From the NCBI GenBank assembly GCA_964017045.1, contig OZ024797.1, positions 15,830,863 through 15,894,862 of the forward strand: a DNA stretch of 64,000 nt, written 5' to 3'. A program made the position numbers and the translations under genes. Positions within the stretch are counted from its first letter, which is position 1, and each line of letters begins with the position of its first letter. The notes under the pieces are model-generated. The model did no database searches. It saw nothing but the letters and a program-made list of their open reading frames with translations, and was not told the origin of the DNA. This document shows positions 1-10,540 of the stretch, one piece after another. The stretch is from Omphiscola glabra (taxonomy: Eukaryota > Mollusca > Gastropoda > Lymnaeidae).

Positions 1-8
1 ACACCCTC

Positions 9-22
9 ATCACAAATTTGTG
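9..22. repeat. 14-bp perfect palindrome
   Basis: TCACAAATTTGTGA reads the same on both strands and is followed by a run of C. It could be a binding site or chance. No function is claimed. Confidence 0.3.
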
Positions 23-815
23 ACACCCCCCCCCCACTAGATGTCATTTTGGATGGCCACTAAAACATCAGATATGCCCCCACAATCTGCTCCTGTTGCA
101 GCAGATACAATTCATAAAATGGCTCTTCACTTAAAAAAGATTGCAAACACCTGGCCAAGGCGGATAAAAATAAATTATAATGAATACAACGTCTAGTCAT
201 TAATTTTTTTCTCGCCAGCACCACATGCATTCTGACATCCAGAAAACCCAAGGCATAATATAAAATAATGTATGAATAATTTGCCTTAGCGTTATTAATT
301 AAATTAATAATTAAAATAATTGATTGGAAATTGATTGCATGTAATGTTTAAAATTAAAAGAAATGCTAATGTTAAAATTCACACTAAATTTACCCATTTT
401 AATTAATTTAATACTGGCAGTCATCAATATTTAATTACAATAAAGAAAACCTTGCCTTATTATTATAGTAAATTATACTACTTGATTTCTTCTTCTTGTG
501 TCAGAATCATTTTTTTTTCTCTTTTGAATAGTATTGATTATTATAGATTATAGGCAAGGGGAGAAGTCATACTAACAAAAAGTAAAAGGGTGAGGGACTA
601 GGCCTGTTAGTTCGTCCTGTCTTAGTAGTAGTAGGCTAAGTAAGGTTAATAACTCCTCATATCTGTACTGTTACAGTTAGTCAACTGTGACTACTCACTG
701 TCTTTAGCCTACTTGTATTTTGTATTATAGGTTTTAATTTATAATTTATTAGTTTTAATTTTAGTCTTAATTATTCACATTTTATTATTTTAGCCTTAGC
801 TTAGCAGTTTCTTAC
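23..815. other. AT-rich stretch, probable intron 1 of the left-edge gene
   Basis: It lies directly downstream, on the minus strand, of a consensus splice donor at 815. It is rich in A and T and shows no convincing exon. A 63-codon minus-strand frame at 60-251 has no visible family features and is not supported as coding. Confidence 0.4.
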
Positions 816-1023
816 CTTTAATACCTTTGTGTTGCCTAGCTCTAGTAGCAGACGTAGAAACCATTCTGACATGAGATTTATTTGAATTTCGGTGGACATG
901 TGAATGTCTGCTTGAAAGAATAGCGCAAATTAAAGGTGCCGTTGAAAGTTGCTTATGAGCTGATTGTCGGGTTAACAAACTTGAACACCGATGAATACAT
1001 TCCACAGCAGTTTTAGCGGCCAT
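816..1023 (-). CDS. First coding exon of an unidentified gene with a mitochondrial-type presequence (partial)
   Basis: The ATG at 1023-1021 begins MAAKTAVECIHRCSSLL and runs 69 codons plus one base to a consensus donor (AAAG|GTAAGA, intron from 815 leftward). The encoded segment is rich in R, K, S, T and H, with a single acidic residue at position 8. That is typical of a mitochondrial targeting peptide; the stretch ending VSTSATRAR could lie near the processing site. The remaining exons lie to the left of the window, so the mature protein is unknown and I assign no gene name. An alternative donor 9 bases earlier in the transcript (CAAAG|GTATTA) is weaker. The start codon has GCC directly after it and no competing upstream in-frame ATG in the short leader. 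I infer a nuclear-encoded mitochondrial protein. Confidence 0.5.
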
Positions 1024-1260
1024 ACTTTTTTTCCACTCTTTTTCACGTGGCTCGAATCACTTGCTCTAACTCCAAGTTGAAACTAGTATACTGACTAACA
1101 CTAGCTGAGGCTCAGACTTCAGACAATTATATTGCGGCCCACTTTGTTATCTCCTGTTAACTCCACCAACAGCTATCGAATCTCACTCGCAGCCTGTGGT
1201 CATGTGATAAATCACGTGACAAAGAGAGAGAAAAAGAGTACTAAAAAATAACTAATTCGG
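1024..1260 (-). promoter_or_regulatory. Probable promoter of the left-edge gene, with E-box inverted repeat
   Basis: It lies directly upstream of the ATG at 1023. It contains CACGTG at 1044-1049 and an inverted repeat at 1199-1220, GTCATGTGAT-AA-ATCACGTGAC, whose right arm is a TCACGTGA-type E-box (the class bound by bHLH-zip factors such as USF and MiT/TFE). There is no TATA box at a fixed distance that I can defend. The promoter role is inferred from position and motifs. Confidence 0.4.
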
Positions 1261-2908
1261 CTAATAAGTTTAATAATATGTTTTTTTATTAAGTGCTAAT
1301 AAGTCGATTCTTCTCATTTGCGCCTCCCCCTCTCCCCCCCCCCCCGGCGACTTTTTTACTTTCTTGTAATTAAATTTGTTTTTGTAGCTGGCGAATTGCT
1401 ATTTTTCTTTAAAATATATAATAATTCTTTTATAGTTAGGCATCGTATTTAAAATGGTTTCCATTTGTTGTATCACTGTCAACAGTCAACACCGGTACCA
1501 TTTCGTTGCCTTTCTTTTAGCTTATTTTACTCAATAACTCAATAGGCCTTACTGAACTTACTGACATTTTAGAGTTTTTACTTTGAGATATTAACCATTT
1601 GACAAATCAAATGTCACAAGCAATAACTTGAATGGCTCCACTGAGGATTAATCTCATTCACTCCACCCACACTGCATAAAGCCCATGACTTTATTATCAT
1701 TAGCATGATTAGGAAAGTGGCTCACCATCAGTTCCTAAAAGGTATTGGGTTTTTTTTAACGCCGAAGCCGAAGGTCCACACATGTGTTTTAACTTTACAC
1801 AATCTTAAAAAAATAAATATTTGTCCATTTAAATACAATGCTTAGGTTTCTTGGGCTTCATCCGAACAATAAATGGTCAATAGCTTTATAAGATATGAAT
1901 GAATATCAGTTTAGGATATGGGGTTAAAAGAATTTACCCATTAGGCATAGGGCCTTAAAAACTTTCCATACTATTTTTGCATGTGCAACAAGGAACAAAC
2001 AACAACAAATAGCTAGATCTAAGTAAGAATTGAAATCGTATAGGGATTCTCAAGTTATATTGTTTAAATTTCAGAATAATTATAGGCCCATTCATTAGGC
2101 TCCATTATGCATATTGACCGGCTTTATTGAACGAATGGCCTAGATGTGTTCAAGAAAGGTAAAAGCGGGTTGCGCTTTGCAATATAGGAAACGACGTAAA
2201 GAAATAATCTATGCACCTAAAATTATAGACCTAAAAAACACCATTGAGACACTACCGCATTCTCTGGCGTATATCTATAAAGAAACACCATGGGTTTCTC
2301 ATAGGCCTACATGACACTACTCGAGACAATTCATGAGGAGGTTGTTCATCGCGGCGGGGGTGGGGGGGGGGTAGTAGGATATAATAAAGTGAACTAAAAG
2401 ATACATCGATAAGAGGCAGTTTATTTCACTATGTCATTGTACCGTACTGTTTGGCTTGAGGTTCCCCAAGGCTTGTTGGAATGTGGTGTGCGTATGAATC
2501 TGTGCTGTGTGTTTGTGTGATATACAATTCAGATCAAATTACTCATTTGTTATTTTCTCACTAATAAATTTAAGCATAAGAAGTGTTCAGATTCAGATAA
2601 GTTGTGAACATTTTTAGGGGTTGTATAATATTTGAAAGATGGGTCGTTTCAATTAAAATATACAAAGCCCCATATAGTGGAGATTCTTAATCAGGTTGGT
2701 GAGCATATTTGGGAAATATTTACAAGAAATTTTCAAATTAGTCAGCTTGGTTGTCATCATGTTTCTATAACAGTGAGCTCAGTAAGATCTTTGCTTGTAG
2801 AAATAATTTAGATAAATAACACATGTATTGGCTGCTGAGTTATTTTTTCCAAAAAAAATATATGCACATAAAAATATTTAGGTCCCAAGATTCTTTTGGT
2901 TTTGAGTC
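1261..2908. other. Non-coding stretch, no gene seen
   Basis: AT-rich unique sequence with a C-run near 1325-1346 and a G-run near 2355-2371. No open frame, exon or terminal inverted repeat could be supported. Confidence 0.4.
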
Positions 2909-4986
2909 CTTGGGTCACACAGGCGCTGAGATGCCTTGGGCCACACAGGCGCTGAGATGCATTGGGTCACACAGGCGCTGAGATGCCTTGGGTCACACAG
3001 GCGCTGAGATGCATTGGGTCACAGAGGGGCTGAGATGCCTTGGGCCACACAGGCGCTGAGATGCCTTGGGCCACACAGGCGCTGAGATGCCTTGGGCCAC
3101 ACAGGCGCTGAGATGCATTGGGTCACAGAGGGGCTGAGATGCCTTGGGTCACAAAGGCGCTGAGATGCCTTGGGCCACACAGGCGCTGAGATGCATTGGG
3201 TCACACAGGTGCTGAGATGCCTTGGGTCACACAGGCGCTGAGATGCCTTGGGTCACACAGGCGCTGAGATGCCTTGGGTCACACAGGCGCTGAGATGCCT
3301 TGGGTCACACGGGCGCTGAGATGCCTTGGGTGACACAGGCGCTGAGATACATTGGGTCACATAGGCGCTGAGATGCCTTGGGTCACACAGGTGCTGAGAT
3401 GCCTTGGGTCACACAGGCGCTGAGATGCCTTGGGTCACACAGGCGCTGAGATGCATTGGGTCACACAGGCGCTGAGATGCCTTGGGTCACACAGGCGCTG
3501 AGATGCCTTGGGTCACACAGGCGCTGAGATGCCTTGGGTCACACAGGCGCTAAGATGCCTTGGGTCACACAGGCGCTGAGATGTATTGGGTGACACAGGC
3601 GCTGAGATGCTTTGGGTCACACAGGCGCTGAGATGCATTGGGTCACACAGGCGATGAGATGCCTTGGGTCACAAAGGCGATGAGATGCCTTGGGTCACAC
3701 AGGCGCTGAGATGCATTGGGTCACACAGGCGCTGAGATGCATTGGGTCACACAGGCGCTGAGATGCCTTGGGTCACACAGGCGCTGAGATGCATTGGGTC
3801 ACAGAGGCGCTGAGATGCCTTGGGTGACACAGGCGCTGAGATGCCTTGGGTCACACAGGTGCTGAGATGCATTGGGTCACACAGGCGCTAAGATGCATTG
3901 GGTCACACAGGTGCTGAGATGCCTTGGGTCACACAGGCGCTGAGATGCCTTGGGTCACACAGGCGCTGAGATGCCTTGGGTCACACAGGCGCTGAGATGC
4001 CTTGGGTCACACGGGCGCTGAGATGCCTTGGGTGACACAGGCGCTGAGATACATTGGGTCACATAGGCGCTGAGATGCCTTGGGTCACACAGGTGCTGAG
4101 ATGCCTTGGGTCACACAGGCGCTGAGATGCCTTGGGTCACACAGGCGCTGAGATGCATTGGGTCACACAGGCGCTGAGATGCCTTGGGTCACACAGGCGC
4201 TGAGATGCCTTGGGTCACACAGGCGCTGAGATGCCTTGGGTCACACAGGCGCTAAGATGCCTTGGGTCACACAGGCGCTGAGATGTATTGGGTGACACAG
4301 GCGCTGAGATGCTTTGGGTCACACAGGCGCTGAGATGCATTGGGTCACACAGGCGATGAGATGCCTTGGGTCACAAAGGCGATGAGATGCCTTGGGTCAC
4401 ACAGGCGCTGAGATGCATTGGGTCACACAGGCGCTGAGATGCATTGGGTCACACAGGCGCTGAGATGCCTTGGGTCACACAGGCGCTGAGATGCATTGGG
4501 TCACAGAGGCGCTGAGATGCCTTGGGTGACACAGGCGCTGAGATGCCTTGGGTCACACAGGTGCTGAGATGCATTGGGTCACACAGGCGCTAAGATGCAT
4601 TGGGTCACACAGGCGCTGAGATGTATTGGGTGACACATGCGCTGAGATGCTTTGGGTCACACAGGCGCTGAGATGCATTGGGTCACACAGGCGATGAGAT
4701 GCCTTGGGTCACACAGGCGCTGAGATGCCTTGGGTCACACAGGCGCTGAGATGCATTGGGTCACACAGGCGCTGAGATGCCTTGGGTCACACAGGCGCTG
4801 GGATGCATTGGATCACAGAGGGGCTGAGATGCCTTGGGTCACACAGGTGCTGAGATGCCTTGGGTCACACAGGCGCTGAGATGCATTGGGTCACACAGGC
4901 GCTGAGATGCATTGGATCACAGAGGCGCTGAGATGCCTTGGGTCACACAGGGGCTGAGATGCCTTGGGTCACACAGGCGCTGAGAG
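2909..4986. repeat. Minisatellite A, 26-bp unit, about 80 copies
   Basis: The core unit is approximately GGGTCACACAGGCGCTGAGA followed by TGCCTT. Variants (GGGCCACA, GCATTGG, GGTGCTG, CACGGGCG, GATACATTGG) mark individual units. The same ordered series of variants occurs twice with an offset of 702 bp (27 units): CACGGGCG at about 3307 and 4009, and ATAGGCGC at about 3359 and 4061. The array therefore grew by duplicating a 27-unit block. Confidence 0.95.
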
Positions 4987-5418
4987 GGCTGATCTTCTTG
5001 TACCCTTTTATTAATCCTCTCTCATGGCCATATCTGTGACGCCAATTAAACCTGCCCAAGCCTGGTCTTATCTCCCGTCGATTTAATCTTACACGTAACC
5101 TGCTGTTGTCTAGTTGGCCCATTGAACGGACAAATAATCGTCCTTCGTTACGTCAATACATACTTTGGTGGTTAAAACGGGGCCGGGTGAACTAATGTAG
5201 TTAAAATGGGGAGGGGGGACTAATCGACCAACAGCTGACAGGTAAAATAGAACAGCGTTCTCTAGAATAGATGAAGATACGCGGACCGGCGCAGGCCCGC
5301 AAGCCTTACTTTGTTGGTCTGCACAGGGCCGCACAGCATTAGTCAAGAAAATTGGGAAAAGTTACATGTCGAATCTCGTTTTTAAAACAAATGTCAAAAA
5401 TTGAGATTGTCTAACCCA
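4987..5418. other. Unique spacer, no gene seen
   Basis: It separates two minisatellites. A 78-codon minus-strand open frame (5110-5346) has no recognisable features and is probably chance. Confidence 0.4.
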
Positions 5419-5720
5419 GGCGTTGAACGCATCAAGAGGAGCCAGTGAAGCTGAAGCTATGGGCTTTGAACGCATCAAGATGAGCCAGTGAACCTGAAGC
5501 TATGGGCGTTGAACGCATCAAGATGAGCCAGTGAAACTGAAGCTATGGGCGTTGAACGCATCAAGATGAGCCAGTGAAACTGAAGCTATGTGCGTTGAAC
5601 GCATCAAGATGAGCCAGTGAAACTGAAGCTATGGGCGTTGAACGCATCAAGATGAGTCTGTAAAGCTAAACCTATGGGCGTTGAACGCATCAAGATTAGC
5701 CCTTGAACCTGAAGCTATGG
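5419..5720. repeat. Minisatellite, 43-bp unit, 7 copies
   Basis: The unit begins GGCGTTGAACGCATCAAGAT, followed by GAGCCAGTGAAACTGAAGCT and ATG. Copies differ at a few positions, and the last two are the most diverged. Confidence 0.9.
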
Positions 5721-6309
5721 GCTAGTTCCATGTTTAAGAAATGTGAAACATATCAGTCATATCAATTAAAAGATTAAATAAAACAATGCCAACTTAACTT
5801 ATTTAAATTTTTTGGGGTAAAAATTATGAACGATGTGAAGTCAAACGGTTGAAATTCAAGTCTATCAGCTGAATTATAAGAGGACATTGAGGTTGAACAC
5901 AAACAACTTCTACTGCATGTCGAAGTATGTTAGTTATCGAGATGGACATTTTTACTAAGAATTTTTTTTTTTTAAATAAATTTATTATTAATTTGTTTTG
6001 GGAACTTTTTATTAAATAAAAATAATAATAATAATTTTTTAAAATGATGATAAGGGCTGTTTGTAAATGTGGATTGGGTAACCAAGATGGCTTACTTGGT
6101 AAATTGCTTTGCCAGCGTTGAGTTCAACGTATGCATGCAATGAAAGATGGCTTAGTGCTTCCCAATGGCTGACAAGGTCGATGGTCATAGAGGAAAGCTA
6201 GAGACATGGATGGATCTGAACTCCATTTATTGCATCAAAGGCTGATTTTCATATCACTTACACAATAGATTGTTGGATTTAGAAAGTGACGAAGGATTGA
6301 AGATGGTTT
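5721..6309. other. AT-rich spacer, no gene seen
   Basis: Contains poly-T and poly-A runs around 5968-6040. No coding signal seen. Confidence 0.4.
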
Positions 6310-6917
6310 TCACCAGCATGAAATCACCAGCATGACATCACCAGCATGACATCACAAGCATGACATCACAGGCATAACATAACCAGCATGGCATCACTAG
6401 CATGACATCACCAGCATGACATCACCAGCATGACATCACCATCATTTTTTCACAGGCATAACATCACCAGCATGGCATCTCTAGCATGACATCACCAACA
6501 TGACATCACAGGCATAACATCACCAGCATGACATCACAGACATAACATCACCAGCATGACATCACCAGCATGAAATCACCAACATAAGATCACCAGCATG
6601 AAATCAACAGCATGACATCACCAGCATGACATCACGAGCATGACATCACCAGCATGGCATCACCAGCATGACATCACCAGCATGACATCACTAGTATGAC
6701 ACCACAGCATGGCATCACCAGCATGACATCACGAGCATGACATCACCAGCATGGCATCACCAGCATGGCATCACCAGCATGACATCACTAGCATGAAATC
6801 ACTAGCATGAAATCACCAGCATGGCATCACCAGCATGACATCACTAGCATGAAATCACCAGCATGGCATCACCAGCATGGCATCACCAGCATGAGATCAC
6901 CAGCATGACATCACTTG
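6310..6917. repeat. Minisatellite, 14-bp unit, about 43 copies
   Basis: The unit is CATCACCAGCATGA with common variants (CACTAGCATG, CACAGGCATAA, CATGGCAT). It ends at 6917 in unique sequence. Confidence 0.92.
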
Positions 6918-7404
6918 CATCTTATTTTGTATTCATTTCAAAGCAAACTTGCTGCAATTGCCGGAAAGTTATTTATAAAACTGGCTTTTCTTCCATGAGC
7001 ATTAGTAAGACTAAGTACAGGAACAGAATGGATATTCGTTCTCCTTGCGTGCTGAACTGTCTACTCTCGAACCACAAGTAGATTTGATTGTCAATAATAA
7101 TAATGCCCATATTTCTCATTACATGGTCATTCTTAGCCAAGATGTTTTTTTTTCCTCCATCATTTTTTTTTTTGTATTCTCAATTACAGGTTAAGTTAAA
7201 AAAAAATATGTCAAAAACTGCTATTAAAAAAACTTAACAAAAAAAAAAAAAAACAACACACACAAAAAAAAAAGATTAAAGGCTAGCATTACATGACAAT
7301 AATTAATCTAGTCCTATCGAATCGGCTGATGCTGAGAACGGAATAAAAAATTATTTAGCACATATTTAAGGTCATACAAAAAGAACAATAATTAATAAAT
7401 CTGG
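6918..7404. other. A/T-rich spacer, no gene seen
   Basis: Homopolymer A and T tracts at about 7147-7275. The open frame running from the preceding array to 7081 is not supported. Confidence 0.4.
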
Positions 7405-8668
7405 CACCGGTCCCTGGTGTAATGGGAAACTTGCCCAACGGTCCCTGGTGTAATGGGAAACTTGCCCACCGGTCCCCGGTGTCATGGGAAACTTGCCCAA
7501 CGGTCCCTGGTGTCATGGGAAACTTGCCCAACGGTCCCTGGTGTCATGGGAAACTTGCCCAACGGTCCCTGGTGTCATGGGAAACTTGCCCAACGGTCCA
7601 CCGGTGTCATGGGAAACTTGCCCAACGGTCCCTGGTGTCATGGGAAACTTGCCCAACGGTCCCTGGTGTCATGGGAAACTTGCCCAACGGTCCACCGGTG
7701 TCATGGGAAACTTGCCCAACGGTCCCTGGTGTAATGGGAAACATTCCCATCGGTCCACCGGTGTCATGGGAAACTTGCCCAACGGTCCCTGGTGTAATGG
7801 GAAACATTCCCATCGGTCCACCGGTGTCATGGGAAACTTGCCCAACGGTCCCTGGTGTAATGGGAAACATTCCCATCGGTCCACCGGTGTCATGGGAAAC
7901 TTGCCCACCGGTCCCTGGTGTAATGGGAAACATTCCCATCGGTCCACCGGTGTCATGGGAAACTTGCCCAACGGTCCCTGGTGTAATGGGAAACATTCCC
8001 ATCGGTCCACCGGTGTCATGGGAAACTTGCCCAACGGTCCCTGGTGTAATGGGAAACATTCCCATCGGTCCACCGGTGTCATGGGAAACTTGCCCAACGG
8101 TCCCTGGTGTAATGGGAAACATTCCCATCGGTCCACCGGTGTCATGGGAAACTTGCCCAACAGTCCCTGGTGTAATGGGAAACATTCCCATCGGTCCACC
8201 GGTGTCATGGGAAACTTGCCCAACGGTCCCTGGTGTAATGGGAAACATTCCCATCGGTCCACCGGTGTCATGGGAAACTTGCCCAACGGTCCCTGGTGTA
8301 ATGGGAAACATTCCCATCGGTCCACCGGTGTCATGGGAAACTTGCCCAACGGTCCCTGGTGTAATGGGAAACATTCCCATCGGTCCACCGGTGTCATGGG
8401 AAACTTGCCCAACGGTCAACGGTGTCATGGGAAACTTGCCCAACGGTCCCCAGTGTCATGGGAAACTTGCCCACCGGTCCCTGGTGTAATGGGAAACATT
8501 CCCATCGGTCCACCGGTGTCATGGGAAACTTGCCCAACGGTCAACGGTGTCATGGGAAACTTGCCCAACGGTCCCCAGTGTCATGGGAAACTTGCCCACC
8601 GGTCCCTGGTGTAATGGGAAACATTCCCACCGGTCCCTGGCGTAATGGGAAATTTTCCCACCAGTCCG
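7405..8668. repeat. Minisatellite, 31/32-bp units organised as a 63-bp dimer
   Basis: Alternating units GGTCCCTGGTGTAATGGGAA and GGTCCACCGGTGTCATGGGA build a dimer that repeats about ten times in the middle, with monomer-only ends. One dimer half contains ATGGGAA-ACA-TTCCCAT, a perfect 7-bp hairpin. Because 31 is not a multiple of 3, several frames stay open for 280-376 codons on both strands. These are repeat artefacts. Confidence 0.93.
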
Positions 8669-9971
8669 CCAAACTTAAACGTTTGGGAACTCTAAACTAA
8701 AAGACATTGTTGTAATGGATGAATTGAACACTTTGGAGTGGAGAGTAAGAATAGTCATGATATAATTTACTCTAGATCGTCTATCAATTCAAATACCGAT
8801 TAATATCTACAAACAGAACCAAAGCACGCCAGAGGTTACTGCAACATTATCGAAACTTCACAGAGGATGAAATAAGTCGATACCCAGGGGGGGGGGGGGG
8901 GGGGGGGTAAGTGAATGTGCCGCGCCAACTCAACGAAACGCTTGGGGTCAAAAGTACAACCCTTTAGATAAAAAATTAAGTACCACATGTAGGCAGACAA
9001 GAAATACTGCTACGACAATCACATTTAATGTGATCACTCTTTATAGCGGAAGTGGAGGTGGCTGGTGAATGTGGTGAAAAAAAATAAAACTAGGGAGCCC
9101 CTATATCCTCTGCATATCCCCCAACTTGAGTGAACTCTTTAACCTCTCAATAAATTTGAGATTGAACAAATGAACTCGGCGTCATCAAATGTAGATTTCA
9201 ACTGATCTTTACGAAGCTGGGTGACCTTTCTCTGCATGGTTAGGTACTGGAAATTCTACTTCGCCCTGATCAAGTGTAGGCGATTAAGACTGTTTGTTTA
9301 CTAAGTCACTGGGCTGATTTGCTTTCCACTCACGATAAGAACCTACACTGAGTCTATATTAGGAAAGACTGTCACATATTATATGATCCCATAGAATATT
9401 GAGTATAGAAAGGTCGTCGTGTGAAATAATTTGGTGTACAGAGTTTAGAAAGGTTTTCATGGGATATAAGTAGGTCTGTAGTGAATGTAAGGGTTGCCAA
9501 GGGATATAAGTAGGTCTATAGAGTATGGTAAGAGTTGTCATGTGATTAAATTTTGACATTTGAGTATTTAAAGGTTGTCAGATATAGAAGCTAACTAAAT
9601 AGTCATAAATCTGTATTCATGACATGTATTTAATGTCATGATTTTCTTTGTATTCGTGTCTTCTATGTCATGATATTAACAGTTAAAAATTTTAAAAGGC
9701 GCTGCTGTGGAAGATTGAAGGAAAGAGTCCTAAAATAGCAAAGTCTTATTCAGCCAACTAAATATTATAAACAATAATACAAACTGTTATTTAGATTTTA
9801 TTTAGCAAAATTAAACACTAATCTGTAAGAAATAAACATAATTTTTAATTAAAAAAACTCCAACATTAAGCATGCAATATCTATACAATTTTTTATTTTA
9901 AAATCGACACAATAACTAGTTTACTATTCTATAACAAAAACTTTCTGTCTGTTGCGGGAGAAAAATCACTG
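8669..9971. other. Non-coding stretch, no gene seen
   Basis: Includes a G-run of about 20 at 8888-8907. A degenerate tandem repeat at about 9390-9580 has units of roughly 45 bp (GGGATATAAGTAGGTCT). No exon was supported. Confidence 0.4.
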
Positions 9972-9979
9972 ATGACATC

Positions 9980-10182
9980 CAATGTTCCCTCTAAGGTTTG
10001 CTGGTTCGTGTGCAAAATCATAAAGTTGTGTGCAAAGTTTTACTTTGCAGAGTGCAGCGTATCTGTTCGAATATATTTTTATAAACATTTGCTGCGCGGA
10101 TGCTCAAAACTGCTGCGCGGCATCTGTGAGGTAGCTGGGCAGCCGCGCGGCCGCGTATCCGCGCAGCTTAAAGGGAACATTG
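9980..10182. mobile_element. hAT-type MITE, 203 bp, with 8-bp target duplication
   Basis: Terminal inverted repeats CAATGTTCCCTCTAAG (left) and CTTAAAGGGAACATTG (right) are flanked by a perfect 8-bp duplication ATGACATC at 9972-9979 and 10183-10190. The right half is GC-rich (CGCGCAGC and GCCGCGCGGCCGCG). The 8-bp duplication and the CA..TG ends fit the hAT superfamily. It has no transposase frame, so it is non-autonomous. Confidence 0.88.
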
Positions 10183-10386
10183 ATGACATCCCCATAATCT
10201 AGTCGAATGTAAACATCATTTTCAATAGACATATCCAAAGATGTCAGCCTTTACTAAGTCAAATACGCTATTAAAATATGTTTTATTTGAGTTCATTTTA
10301 GTAAAAAAATTATTTCTCATGTTGCAACGTTGACTAGAATTGTCAGCAAAATTAGAAAAGAAATGACTATATTTGGACAACATCCA

Positions 10387-10532
10387 ACAGAGCCGTCACG
10401 TGACTTTTCGGTCTTTTGCCCCCAGAATTCAAAGTTAATAGTTTATTTTTCTTCTACATCACAAATTTGGGCCTATTAAACATCTGAGGTCACCTGGGGC
10501 CGCAAGGGTTGCAGGCCTCACGTGACGGCTGT
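10387..10532. mobile_element. MITE, 146 bp, E-box inside its terminal repeats, 8-bp target duplication
   Basis: The left end ACAGAGCCGTCACGTGA and the right end TCACGTGACGGCTGT are inverted copies apart from a 2-base indel. They are flanked by AACATCCA at 10379-10386 and 10533-10540. An 8-bp duplication points to hAT. Each terminus carries a TCACGTGA palindrome. Confidence 0.75.
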
Positions 10533-10540
10533 AACATCCA

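Noticed and set aside
7422..8614. 355- and 376-codon plus-strand frames and 247/278-codon minus-strand frames
   Set aside because: All come from a 31/32-bp repeat that lacks stops in several phases; simultaneous openness on both strands marks an artefact.
9972..10202. 76-codon frame
   Set aside because: It coincides with the hAT MITE at 9980-10182 and its duplication.
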